Assembly (NCBI RefSeq): GCF_900129495.1
Contig: NZ_FQVX01000003.1
Span: 186,001-250,000, forward strand
DNA length: 64,000 bases
Direction of reading: 5' to 3'
DNA from: Geodermatophilus nigrescens
GTDB taxonomy: Bacteria > Actinomycetota > Actinomycetes > Mycobacteriales > Geodermatophilaceae
Below, piece by piece: positions 15,377 to 23,185 of this stretch. How positions within the stretch are numbered: position 1 is the stretch's first letter; each line of letters starts with the position of its first letter. Under the pieces are notes generated by a model. That model saw nothing but the letters and a program-made list of their open reading frames with translations. It searched no databases and was not told where the DNA came from. The position numbers and the translations under genes were made by a program.

Positions 15377-16348
15377 GTGACCGTCCGGACCCCGCGGGCC
15401 CTGCTCGCCACCGCCCTGACCGCCGCCTCGGTGCTGGCGCTGGGCGCGTGCAGCAGCGCGAGCGAGATCGAGGCGCAGGCCCGCGCCGACGAGGGCGGCA
15501 GCGCCCTGACCGTCGACACCGGCGCCGACCAGGACCGCATCCGCACCGAGCCGAGCCCCGAGGCCATCGCCCTGCTGCCCGACGGCGCCTTCCCCGACGG
15601 CGTACTGCGGGTGTCGGTCACCCCGGGCGCCGTGCCGCTGGCCTTCCTCGCCGACGACAACCAGACCGTCATCGGCTCTGAGACCGACATCGCCCAGCTC
15701 GTCGCCGACGCCCTCGACCTGGAACTCGAGCTCGTCGCCAACGACTGGTCGAACTGGCCGCTGGCCACGCAGTCCGGCGACGTCGACGCCACCATCTCCA
15801 ACGTCACGGTGACCGAGGAGCGCAAGCAGCTGTTCGACTTCTCCTCCTACCGCGTCGACCAGCTCGGCTGGCTGGTGCGCGCCGACAGCGACCTGTCGGT
15901 GGAGTCCGCCGAGGACGTCGCCGGGCTGACCGTCGGCGTCGGCTCGGGCACCAACCAGGAGCAGATCCTGCTGGCCTGGGACGAGGCGAACCGCGCCGCG
16001 GGCCTGGAGCCGGTGACCATCGACTACTACGAGTCCTACAACGACGCCGTCCTCGCCCTGCAGTCCGGCCGGCTCGACGTCTACGTCGGCCCGAACGCCA
16101 CCGCCGCCTACAGCGCGGCCACCTCTCCCGACGACGTCCGGGTCGCCGGCCTCACCAACGGCGGCTGGCCGGACACCGCGGAGATCGCCGTCGCCACCGC
16201 CCGGGGCAACGGCCTGGCCGAGGCGTTCACCGCCGCCCTCGACGCCGCGATCGCCGACGGCAGCTACGCGCAGGTGCTCGAGCGCTGGGGCCTGACGTCG
16301 GAGGCCGTCGACGACGCCGAGACCAACCCGCCGGGCCTGGGCGCCTGA
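15377..16348 (+). CDS. ABC transporter substrate-binding lipoprotein 1
   Basis: A 323-residue extracellular solute-binding protein, family 3. A lipoprotein signal with lipobox LALGAC25 anchors it outside the membrane. After a linker of about 45 residues (SSASEIEAQARADEGG...) the SBP_bac_3 domain follows with LAFLADDNQTVIGSETDIAQLVADAL, FSSYRVDQLGWLV, LTVGVGSGTNQEQILL and the closing DGSYAQVLERWGL. The GTG start has a GAAGGAGA site 10 bases upstream. The next gene is a clear paralogue sharing the unusual linker motif SSA-x-EIEA, so the pair arose by tandem duplication. Confidence 0.92.
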   Translation: MTVRTPRALLATALTAASVLALGACSSASEIEAQARADEGGSALTVDTGADQDRIRTEPSPEAIALLPDGAFPDGVLRVSVTPGAVPLAFLADDNQTVIGSETDIAQLVADALDLELELVANDWSNWPLATQSGDVDATISNVTVTEERKQLFDFSSYRVDQLGWLVRADSDLSVESAEDVAGLTVGVGSGTNQEQILLAWDEANRAAGLEPVTIDYYESYNDAVLALQSGRLDVYVGPNATAAYSAATSPDDVRVAGLTNGGWPDTAEIAVATARGNGLAEAFTAALDAAIADGSYAQVLERWGLTSEAVDDAETNPPGLGA

Positions 16349-16378
16349 GCGGCCGATCCGAGAACCGAGGAGATCCCC

Positions 16379-17380
16379 GTGTCCCGCACCGTCCTCCGCC
16401 CCCGCCGGCCGGCCGCCATCGTCGCGCTGGGCGCGGCGCTGGCCCTGTCGGCCTGCACCAGCTCGGCCGAGATCGAGGCCGACCAGCGCGCCGGGTCGGC
16501 GTCCGACGCCGCCTCGGAGGCGGCCGGCAGCACTCCGCTGTCGGTCGACACCAGCCCCGAGCAGGCCGACCGGGTGCGCACCGACGAGGCCCCTGACGCC
16601 GCCGCGCTGGTCCCGGCCGACATCGGCGAGGACGGCGTGCTCACCGTCGGCGTGAACGGCAGCGGCGAGCCGCCGCTGGGCTTCCTCGCCGACGACAACG
16701 CCACCGTCGTCGGTAGCGAGGTCGACGTCGCCCAGCTCGTCGCCGACGCCCTCGGTCTCGAGCTCGAGGTGGTGAACACCTCCTGGGAGCAGTGGCCCCT
16801 GGGCGTGCAGAGCGGCGACCTCGAGGCGGTGTTCAGCAACGTCGGCGTCAACGCCGAACGGCTGCAGCTGTTCGACTTCGCCACCTACCGCCAGGGGATC
16901 ATGGCGTTCACCGCCCGCACCGGCAGCGGCCTCACCATCGAGGAGCCGGCCGACATCGCGGGACTGACGCTCGCCGTGGGCTCGGGGACCAACCAGGAGC
17001 GGATCCTGCTCGACTGGACCGCCCAGAACGAGGCCGCAGGCCTCGAGCCCGCGACCCTGGAGTACTACGCGGTGGCCTCGGACGCGCTGCTCGGGGTGCA
17101 GTCCGGGCGGATCGACGCCTACCTCGGCCCCAACCCCAACGCCGTCTACCAGGAGAGCGTCAACGCCGAGGTGGAGGTCGTCGGCACCGTCAACGCGGGC
17201 TGGCCGAACACCACCTACGTCGCGGCGACCACCCTCAAGGGCAACGGGCTGGTCGAGGCGTTCGAGGCCGCACTGCAGCACGCCTTCGACGACGGCAGCT
17301 ACGCCGCGACGCTGGAGCGGTGGGGGCTGTCGGACGAGGCGGTCGACGAGCCGGTCGTCAACCCGCCGGTCGGGTCGTGA
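16379..17380 (+). CDS. ABC transporter substrate-binding lipoprotein 2
   Basis: A 333-residue paralogue of the preceding gene, with lipobox LALSAC26 and the same order of blocks: SSAEIEADQRAG linker, LGFLADDNATVVGSEVDVAQLVADALGLELEV, FSNVGVNAERLQLFDFATYRQGIMAF, LTLAVGSGTNQERILL and DGSYAATLERWGLSDEAVDEPVVNPP. Two binding proteins for one permease suggest a widened substrate range, as with TcyJ and TcyK in Bacillus. The start is GTG with GAGGAG seven bases upstream. The stop overlaps the start of the shortened FAD oxidoreductase (GTGA). Confidence 0.92.
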   Translation: MSRTVLRPRRPAAIVALGAALALSACTSSAEIEADQRAGSASDAASEAAGSTPLSVDTSPEQADRVRTDEAPDAAALVPADIGEDGVLTVGVNGSGEPPLGFLADDNATVVGSEVDVAQLVADALGLELEVVNTSWEQWPLGVQSGDLEAVFSNVGVNAERLQLFDFATYRQGIMAFTARTGSGLTIEEPADIAGLTLAVGSGTNQERILLDWTAQNEAAGLEPATLEYYAVASDALLGVQSGRIDAYLGPNPNAVYQESVNAEVEVVGTVNAGWPNTTYVAATTLKGNGLVEAFEAALQHAFDDGSYAATLERWGLSDEAVDEPVVNPPVGS

Positions 17381-17964
17381 CCTCCGTGGGCATCCCCCGC
17401 TCCACCGACGTCGTCGTGGTCGGCGGCGGGGCGACGGGTTCGGCGGCCGCCTGGTGGCTGGCCCGCCGCGGCGTCGGCGTCGTCCTGCTCGAGCGGGTCG
17501 GCCCCGGGTACCGCCCCGGCACCCCACGCGGCCGCGTCGACCCGGCGCTGGTCGCCGAGGGGCGCCGGCTGTGGGCCGAACTCGGACAGGAGGCGGGACA
17601 GCAGATGGACCCCGGGACCGCGGTGACCGTGCTGCAGGACGCGGCCGCCGCGCACGGCGCCGTCATCGGCCACCACCGCCGGGTCACCGCGGTGCTGCCC
17701 GACGGTGACGGCGTCCGGGCGCGCCAGGCCGCAGGCGCCGACGTGCACGCCCGCGTCGCGGTCGTCACCGCGGGCGACCGGACACCCGCCCTGCTCGGGC
17801 CTGGGTTCCTCCTGCCCGACCGCGTCTCCCCGGTCGTTCTCCGTCGGGTCGTCGTCGGCCCAGCCGGCGGCTGCGGCCTCGTCGGCGCCCCTGCCGTCGG
17901 CCGGGTGCTCGCCGACCTCGCGCTGGGGCAGCCCGGCATCCCCGTCCCGGCCCTCACCGCCTGA
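17377..17964 (+). CDS. Shortened FAD-dependent oxidoreductase (DAO/sarcosine oxidase-like)
   Basis: A 195-residue protein whose N-terminus has the full FAD dinucleotide-binding motif DVVVVGGGATGSAAAWWLARRGVGVVLLE, followed by pieces that align in order with MSOX/N-methyltryptophan oxidase-like enzymes: PGTAVTVLQDAAAAHGAVIGHHRRVTAV, VVTAGDRTPALL and the C-terminal GLVGAPAVGRVLADLALG. Full-length relatives have about 370-390 residues. The substrate domain is largely missing, yet the frame is open and coupled to the gene before it through GTGA. It may be a decayed oxidase or a reduced flavin-binding protein. Activity is doubtful. Confidence 0.65.
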   Translation: MTSVGIPRSTDVVVVGGGATGSAAAWWLARRGVGVVLLERVGPGYRPGTPRGRVDPALVAEGRRLWAELGQEAGQQMDPGTAVTVLQDAAAAHGAVIGHHRRVTAVLPDGDGVRARQAAGADVHARVAVVTAGDRTPALLGPGFLLPDRVSPVVLRRVVVGPAGGCGLVGAPAVGRVLADLALGQPGIPVPALTA

Positions 17965-17972
17965 GGAGCGAC

Positions 17973-18803
17973 ATGACCACCACCCTCGCCGACCGGGACG
18001 CCTTCACCCGCGCCTGGGCCGACTGGCACCACCGGCACGAGACCCGACTGGCCGACCCGCACGGGTTCCTCGCCGTCACCGCCCTGCACTGGTTGAGCGG
18101 CACGCCGCAGCGCTTCGACGAGGTGCCCGGCGCCTGGTCCACCGGCGCGGCGGGTGTCGAGGTCGTGCTCGACGTCACCGAGGAGCTCGCCCTCGACGGC
18201 GTCCCGCTGGCCGGGCGGCACGTGTTCGGCGTCGTCCCCGAGCGCGGCGGCGTGCTGGCCACGTACGGCGACACCGTGCTGGAGATCGCCAAGCGCGGCG
18301 GCCACGACATCCTGCGGCCGCGGCGCCCGGACAACCCGCTGCGCGCCCGGTACCGCGGCACGCCGGCGTACGAGCCGGACCCGCGCTGGGTCGTCCCGGG
18401 GCGCTACGTCCCGTTCGACGAGCCGCGTCCCACCACGGTCGGCGCCGCGGTCGACGGGCTGTTGCACGTCTACGACGCCCCGGGCCGCGTCGAGTTCGAG
18501 CTCGACGGGCAGCCGCTGGCGCTCACCGCGTTCCCCGGCGCGGAGCCCGGCGGCCTCCTGGTGCTCTTCACCGACGCGACCAGCGGCGTCACCACCTACG
18601 CGGCCAACCGGTCGCTGGCGCTGGACGTGCCCGGTCCCGACGGCTCGGTCAGCCTGGACTTCACCCGGGCGACCAACCTGCCGTGCGCCTACACCGATCT
18701 GGCCACCTGTCCGCTGCCGCCCGCCGGCAACCACCTGCCGGTGGCCGTGGAGGCCGGCGAGCGGATCCCCTTCGAGCGGCTGGAGGACTCCACCGATGCC
18801 TGA
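17973..18803 (+). CDS. DUF1684 domain protein
   Basis: A 276-residue soluble protein. The N-terminal WADWHHRHETRLADPHGFLAVTALHWL and the central ILRPRRPDNPLRARYRGTPAYEPDPRWVVPGRYVPFDEPRPTTVGAAVDG match the DUF1684 pattern, as does NLPCAYTDLATCPLPPAGNHLPVAVEAGE at the end. The family has no proven activity. Here it lies between transporter and monooxygenases, starts eight bases after the FAD gene and overlaps the next start by eight bases, so it belongs to the operon and probably acts on the imported organosulfur compound or its oxidation product. This role is inference. Confidence 0.85.
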   Translation: MTTTLADRDAFTRAWADWHHRHETRLADPHGFLAVTALHWLSGTPQRFDEVPGAWSTGAAGVEVVLDVTEELALDGVPLAGRHVFGVVPERGGVLATYGDTVLEIAKRGGHDILRPRRPDNPLRARYRGTPAYEPDPRWVVPGRYVPFDEPRPTTVGAAVDGLLHVYDAPGRVEFELDGQPLALTAFPGAEPGGLLVLFTDATSGVTTYAANRSLALDVPGPDGSVSLDFTRATNLPCAYTDLATCPLPPAGNHLPVAVEAGERIPFERLEDSTDA

Positions 18804-20019
18804 CCCCCGACCCACCGGCCACCTGCACCTGGCCGTCGCCCTCGACGGCGCCGGCTGGCACCCCGCCGCCTGGCGCGAGCCGGACGCCCGCCCCGCGGAG
18901 CTGTCCACCGCCGGCTACTGGGCCGACCTGGTCCGCGAGGCCGAGGCCGGCCTGCTCGACCTGGTCACGATCGAGGACTCGTTCGCGCTGCAGTCCGACG
19001 ACCGGTTCCGGCCCGACGACCGCACCGACCGGGTGCGCGGCCGGCTCGACGCCGTCCTGGTGGCCGCCCGGGTCGCGCCGCTCACCCGGAACATCGGCCT
19101 GGTGCCGACCGCCGTGGTCACCCACACCGAGCCGTTCCACCTGTCGAAGGCGATCGCCACCCTGGACTTCGTGAGCGGCGGGCGGGCCGGCGTGCGGGTG
19201 CAGGTCTCCCTGGCCCAGCACGAGGCCCGGCTGGTCGGCCGGCGGGAGTTCCCCGAGCTCACCCGGGTCGACCGCGACGACCCCGCGGTGCAGCAGGTGC
19301 TGCGCGACGCGTTCGACGAGGCCGCCGACTGGGTCGAGGTGGTCCGCCGGCTCTGGGACAGCTGGGAGGACGACGCGGAGATCCGCGACGTCGCCACCGG
19401 CCGGTTCGTCGACCTCGACAAGCTGCACTACATCGACTTCCAGGGCCGCTCCTTCTCGGTCAAGGGCCCCTCGATCACCCCCCGCCCGCCGCAGGGGCAG
19501 CCGCCGGTCGCGGCGCTGGCGCACCAGCGCATCCCCTACGAGCTGGTCGCCTCGTCCGCCGACCTCGGCTTCGCCACCCCGCGGGACGCCGGCGACGCCC
19601 GCGCGATCCTGGCCGAGGTGCGGCAGGCGCAGGCCGCGGCCGGCCGTGCCGACGAGCAGGTGCACGTGTTCGGCGACGTCGTCGTCTTCCTGGACGACGA
19701 CCCGGCCGCCGCCCGGGCGCGCCGGGAGCGGCTCGACGAGCGGGCAGGCGTGGAGTACCGCAGTGACGCGCTGGTCTTCGCGGGCACGCCGGCGGAGCTG
19801 GCCGACCTGCTGCAGGAGTGGGCCGGCGCCGGGCTCACCGGGTTCCGGCTGCGCCCCGGTGCCCTGCCGCACGACCTCCGCGCGATCACCCGCGGCCTGG
19901 TGCCCGAGCTGCAGCGCCGCGGCGTGTTCCGCACCGCGTACGAGGCGTCGACGCTGCGCGGGCTGCTCGGCCTGCCGCGCCCCGCCAGCCGCTACGCCCG
20001 CGACGCCGTCGTCGCCTGA
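18796..20019 (+). CDS. LLM class flavin-dependent monooxygenase 1
   Basis: A 407-residue bacterial luciferase-like monooxygenase that uses reduced FMN and O2. Family features are the TIM-barrel start GHLHLAVALDGAG, LLDLVTIEDSFALQ, RNIGLVPTAVVTHTEPFHLSKAIATLDFVSGGRAGVRVQVS and the C-terminal FRLRPGALPHDLRAITRGLVPELQRRGVFRTAY. The start ATG overlaps the DUF1684 stop. By operon position it corresponds to YtmO/CmoO-like genes in sulfur operons of Firmicutes. Its flavin is likely supplied by the reductases at 22.5 and 26.6 kb. The exact C-S substrate is not known. Confidence 0.88.
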   Translation: MPDPRPTGHLHLAVALDGAGWHPAAWREPDARPAELSTAGYWADLVREAEAGLLDLVTIEDSFALQSDDRFRPDDRTDRVRGRLDAVLVAARVAPLTRNIGLVPTAVVTHTEPFHLSKAIATLDFVSGGRAGVRVQVSLAQHEARLVGRREFPELTRVDRDDPAVQQVLRDAFDEAADWVEVVRRLWDSWEDDAEIRDVATGRFVDLDKLHYIDFQGRSFSVKGPSITPRPPQGQPPVAALAHQRIPYELVASSADLGFATPRDAGDARAILAEVRQAQAAAGRADEQVHVFGDVVVFLDDDPAAARARRERLDERAGVEYRSDALVFAGTPAELADLLQEWAGAGLTGFRLRPGALPHDLRAITRGLVPELQRRGVFRTAYEASTLRGLLGLPRPASRYARDAVVA

Positions 20020-20030
20020 GAGGAGCAGAC

Positions 20031-21368
20031 GTGACCAAGCAGGTGCACCTCGCCGCGCACTTCCCGGGCGTCAACAACACCACCGTGTGGAGCGACCCCG
20101 CGTCGGGGAGCCAGATCGAGTTCAGCTCGTTCGTCCACTTCGCGCAGACCGCCGAGCGCGGGAAGTTCGACTTCCTCTTCCTGGCCGAGGGGTTGCGGCT
20201 GCGCGAGCAGAACGGGGCCATCTACGACCTCGACGTCGTCGGGCGGCCGGACACCTTCACGGTGCTGGCCGCCCTCGGCGCGGTCACCGACCGGCTCGGC
20301 CTCACCGGGACGATCAACTCGACGTTCAACGAGCCGTTCGAGGTGGCCCGTCAGTTCGCCAGCCTCGACCACCTCACCGCCGGGCGGGCCGCCTGGAACG
20401 TCGTCACCTCCTGGGACGCGTTCACCGGCGAGAACTTCCGTCGCGGCGGCTTCCTCCCGCAGGACCAGCGCTACGAGCGGGCCCGCACGTTCCTGCAGAC
20501 GACGTGGGAGCTGTTCGACTCCTGGCGCGGCGACGAGATCGCGGCGGACCAGGAGTCCGGGGTCTTCCTGCGCGACCCGCACCCGGGCGCGTTCGCGCAC
20601 TCCGACGCGCACTTCGACATCGCCGGGCAGTTCCCGGTCCCGCGCAGCCCGCAGGGCCGGCCGGTGGTCTTCCAGGCCGGCGACTCGGAGGAGGGCCGCG
20701 AGTTCGCCGCGTCGTCCGCCGACGCGATCTTCAGCCGGCACGGCACCAAGGAGGCCGGCCAGGCCTTCTACCGCGACGTCAAGGGCCGGCTGGGGCGGTA
20801 CGGGCGCACGCCCGACCAGCTGCTCATCCTCCCGGCGGCCACGTTCGTCGTCGGCGACACCGACGCCGAGGCCGCCGAGCTGGCCCACGAGATCCGCCGA
20901 CAGCAGGTGTCCGGGCAGACGGCGCTGCGGTTCATCGAGCAGGTGTGGAACCGCGACCTGTCCGCCTACGACCCCGACGGCCCGCTGCCCGACGTCGACC
21001 CGCTGGTGGGGGAGACCCACGTGGCGCAGGGCCGGGCGCAGGTGCGCATGTACCGCGACCCGCTGGCCACCGCCCGGCAGTGGCGCGAGCTCGCCGCGGA
21101 GAAGGGCTACTCCATCCGCGAGCTGATGACCGAGGTGCAGAGCCGGCAGTCGTTCGTCGGCAGCCCGCAGACGGTGGCCGCGGAGATCGACGACCTCGTC
21201 CAGTCCGACGCCAGCGACGGCTTCATCCTCGTGCCGCACCTGGTGCCCGGCGGGCTGGACCCCTTCGTCGACCGCGTGGTGCCGCTGCTGCAGGAGCGCG
21301 GGGTCTTCCGGGCCGACTACGAGGGGACGACGCTGCGCGAACACCTCGGCCTGGCGCCACTGCCGTGA
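20031..21368 (+). CDS. LLM monooxygenase 2, NtaA/SnaA/DszA/CmoJ family
   Basis: A 445-residue FMNH2-dependent monooxygenase of the NtaA/SnaA/DszA (TIGR03860-like) family. Typical blocks are FVHFAQTAERGKFDFLFLAEGL, TVLAALGAVTDRLGLTGTINSTFNEPFEVARQFASLDHLTAGRAAWNVVTS, RRGGFLPQDQRYERA and FPVPRSPQGRPVVFQAGDSEEGREFAA. Relatives cleave C-S or C-N bonds: DszA, nitrilotriacetate oxygenase and Bacillus CmoJ (YtnJ), which releases cysteine from N-acetyl S-alkylcysteine. With the GNAT and transporter in the same operon, the CmoJ-like role is my preferred reading. GTG start with GAGAGGAG. Last gene of operon 1. Confidence 0.9.
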   Translation: MTKQVHLAAHFPGVNNTTVWSDPASGSQIEFSSFVHFAQTAERGKFDFLFLAEGLRLREQNGAIYDLDVVGRPDTFTVLAALGAVTDRLGLTGTINSTFNEPFEVARQFASLDHLTAGRAAWNVVTSWDAFTGENFRRGGFLPQDQRYERARTFLQTTWELFDSWRGDEIAADQESGVFLRDPHPGAFAHSDAHFDIAGQFPVPRSPQGRPVVFQAGDSEEGREFAASSADAIFSRHGTKEAGQAFYRDVKGRLGRYGRTPDQLLILPAATFVVGDTDAEAAELAHEIRRQQVSGQTALRFIEQVWNRDLSAYDPDGPLPDVDPLVGETHVAQGRAQVRMYRDPLATARQWRELAAEKGYSIRELMTEVQSRQSFVGSPQTVAAEIDDLVQSDASDGFILVPHLVPGGLDPFVDRVVPLLQERGVFRADYEGTTLREHLGLAPLP

Positions 21369-21387
21369 GGTGCGGTCCTGCCCCCGC

Positions 21388-22473
21388 TCAGCGTGCGCGG
21401 AGCAGGGGCAGGACCTCCTCGCCGACCCGCCACGCCTCCTCCAGGTGCGGGTAGCCGGACAGCACGAACTCGTCGAGGCCGAGGGCGGCGTACTCGGCCA
21501 ACCGCTCGGCGACCTGCTCGTGACTGCCCACCAGCGCGGTCGCGGCGCCCTCCCGCACCAGGCCGATGCCGGCCCACAGGTTGGGCGCCACCTCCAGCGA
21601 GCGGGCGCCGTCACCCGCCCGGCCGCCGTGCAGCGAGGCCATCCGCGCCTGCCCGACCGAGTCCATGCGGGCGAAGCGCTCCTGGGTGGCCGCGATCGCC
21701 GAGGCCGGCATCCCGGCCAGCATCCGGTCGGCCTCGGCCCAGGCCTGCTCCGGGGTGTCGCGGCTGACCACGTGCAGGCGCATGCCGAAGCGCAGCGTGC
21801 GCCCGTGCGCGGCCGCCTTCTCCCGCACCCGCTCGATCCGCGGACCGGCCATGGGCGGTGGCTCGCCCCACAGCAGGTAGCGGTCGACCCAGCGTGCCGT
21901 CACCTCCTCCGCGGCCGGGGACGCGCCGCCGAGGTAGACCGGAGGGACGACGTCGACCGGCTGCGTCAGGCCCGCGCCCTCGACCCGCACGTGCCGGCCG
22001 GCGAGGTCGAAGCGCTCGCCGGCCAGGCAGCGGCGCAGCACCTCGAGGAACTCCCCGGTCCGCTCGTACCGCTCGCCGTGGCCGAGGAAGTCGCCGTAGG
22101 CCCGCTGCTCGACCGGGTCGCCGCCGGTGACCACGTTGAGGCGCAGCCGGCCTCCGGACAGTCGCTGGAAGGTGGCCGCCTGCTGCGCGGCCAGCGTCGG
22201 CAGCACGAAGCCGGGTCGGAAGGCGACGAGGAACTCCAGCCGCGAGGTCCGGGGCAGCAGTGCCGAGCAGAGCACCCAGGCGTCCTCGCAGCCCGAGCCG
22301 GTCGGGGTGAGCACCGCGGTGAAGCCGCTCTGCTCGGCGGCCTGCGCGACCGCGGCCAGGTACTCGAGCGTCGGGCGGCGGCGCAGCGCCGCGGCGTTGT
22401 GCCCGCGGTCGGTGGTGGCCGGGCCGACGTCCCGACCGTCGCCACGGCTGGGCAGGAACCAGTGGACCTCCAC
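21388..22473 (-). CDS. ssuD: SsuD-like alkanesulfonate monooxygenase
   Basis: A 361-residue FMNH2-dependent LLM monooxygenase. It begins VHWFLPSRGDGRDVG and contains PTLEYLAAVAQAAEQSGFTAVLTPTGSGCEDAW, RLEFLVAFRPGFVLPTLAAQQAATFQRLSGGRLRLNVVTGGDPVEQRAYGDFLGHGERYERTGEFLEVL, all characteristic of SsuD, which liberates sulfite from C2-C10 alkanesulfonates. It starts at GTG three bases after the stop of the flavin reductase gene, its usual partner SsuE. The sulfonate transporter SsuABC is absent here. It converges with monooxygenase 2, with only a 19-base gap. Confidence 0.9.
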   Translation of the reverse strand: MEVHWFLPSRGDGRDVGPATTDRGHNAAALRRRPTLEYLAAVAQAAEQSGFTAVLTPTGSGCEDAWVLCSALLPRTSRLEFLVAFRPGFVLPTLAAQQAATFQRLSGGRLRLNVVTGGDPVEQRAYGDFLGHGERYERTGEFLEVLRRCLAGERFDLAGRHVRVEGAGLTQPVDVVPPVYLGGASPAAEEVTARWVDRYLLWGEPPPMAGPRIERVREKAAAHGRTLRFGMRLHVVSRDTPEQAWAEADRMLAGMPASAIAATQERFARMDSVGQARMASLHGGRAGDGARSLEVAPNLWAGIGLVREGAATALVGSHEQVAERLAEYAALGLDEFVLSGYPHLEEAWRVGEEVLPLLRAR

Positions 22474-22476
22474 GGC

Positions 22477-22968
22477 TCAGCCCCGCCGGGCGGCGGCGAC
22501 CTGCGCAGCCGCGGTGGCCAGCCACGGCTCCAGCGCCGCCGGGTCGTCCCAGCTCTTCTCCACGAGGTACAGCCCGCGGGTCGGCGTAGTCGCGCCGAGC
22601 TCGACGAGCACGGGCTTGAGCAGCAGCTCCGGCGCCAGGGCGTGGGTCGGCCCGCCGCCGAGCATGAGCGGCACGGCGACCACACCCGCCAGGTCTCCGG
22701 TGCCGATCTGGTCGAGGAAGAGCTTGAGCAGTCCGGTGTACGTGGCCTTGTAGGTGGGGCTGGCGATGACGGCGACCTCGGCCGCCCTCAGCGCCTGGAC
22801 CGCCTCGCCGACGGCCGGGTCGCCCCAGCCGAGCAGCCCCGGCCCGAGGTCCACGACGTCGACCACGACGTCCGGCGGCGCGCCCGTCAGGCGCTCCACG
22901 ACCAGCTCGGCCGCGGCGCGGGTGCGGGAACGGGGCCTGGGGTTGCCGACGACGGCGATCGTGCCCAT
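22477..22968 (-). CDS. ssuE: NAD(P)H-dependent FMN reductase (SsuE-like)
   Basis: A 163-residue flavodoxin-fold reductase. It begins MGTIAVVGNPRPRSRTRAAAELV (the phosphate-binding G-x-P-R-x-x-S-R loop) and contains VIASPTYKATYTGLLKLFLDQIG, the SsuE/MsuE signature, and PLMLGGGPTHALAPELLLKPVLVELGA. It provides FMNH2 to SsuD, the next gene three bases on, and possibly to the two LLM enzymes of operon 1. The ATG is fixed by CTAGGAGG two bases upstream. It is transcribed divergently from operon 2 and its promoter must overlap the shared element at 22980-23007. Confidence 0.92.
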   Translation of the reverse strand: MGTIAVVGNPRPRSRTRAAAELVVERLTGAPPDVVVDVVDLGPGLLGWGDPAVGEAVQALRAAEVAVIASPTYKATYTGLLKLFLDQIGTGDLAGVVAVPLMLGGGPTHALAPELLLKPVLVELGATTPTRGLYLVEKSWDDPAALEPWLATAAAQVAAARRG

Positions 22969-22979
22969 GCCTCCTAGTG

Positions 22980-23007
22980 AACTACACCATCCCGATCGGG
23001 TTTGACG
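22980..23007 (+). promoter_or_regulatory. Conserved promoter element of sulfur operon 2 / ssuE
   Basis: This stretch begins AACTACACCA and ends in the -35 TTGACG (23002-23007); 22 of 28 bases equal those at 12525-12552. The -10 at the same 18-base spacing is poor (CACGCT), which suggests dependence on an activator. On the minus strand the same bases give a TGTAGTT block 12 bases upstream of ssuE, so a bound regulator could control both directions. Confidence 0.6.
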
Positions 23008-23035
23008 TGTATGTCCGCGTGCTGGCACGCTGAGG

Positions 23036-23151
23036 GCAGGTCACGAGTGCCAGCGCGAAGCCCCGGCTCGCTGGCCGGCAACCCTCCTCCGCGATGGGGT
23101 GCCCCGGGTGACGACCAGGCGGCTGCCGTCCGGCAGTCCGCAAGCGCGGAC
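23036..23151 (+). promoter_or_regulatory. SAM-IV riboswitch, operon 2
   Basis: Second SAM-IV aptamer: GGTCACGAGTGCCAGCG, AAGCCCCGGCT, CGCTGGCCGGCAACCCTCC, GGGGTGCCCCGGGTGA and GACC closing the outer helix, then a CTGCC/GGCAG hairpin and GTCCGCAAGC. Its core is nearly identical to that at 12.6 kb. The Shine-Dalgarno CAGGAG of the aminotransferase lies about 22 bases past its end, so control of translation start or of termination are both possible. Confidence 0.93.
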
Positions 23152-23185
23152 CCGCTCCCGGGTCCCGGCCCGCCAGGAGTCCCCC

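Noticed and set aside
14330-17527. Open frame of over 1000 codons on the minus strand across the ABC transporter genes
   Set aside because: It mirrors the third-position GC bias of the plus-strand genes, is rich in Arg/Gly/Val/Asp without any domain, and crosses five well-supported genes.
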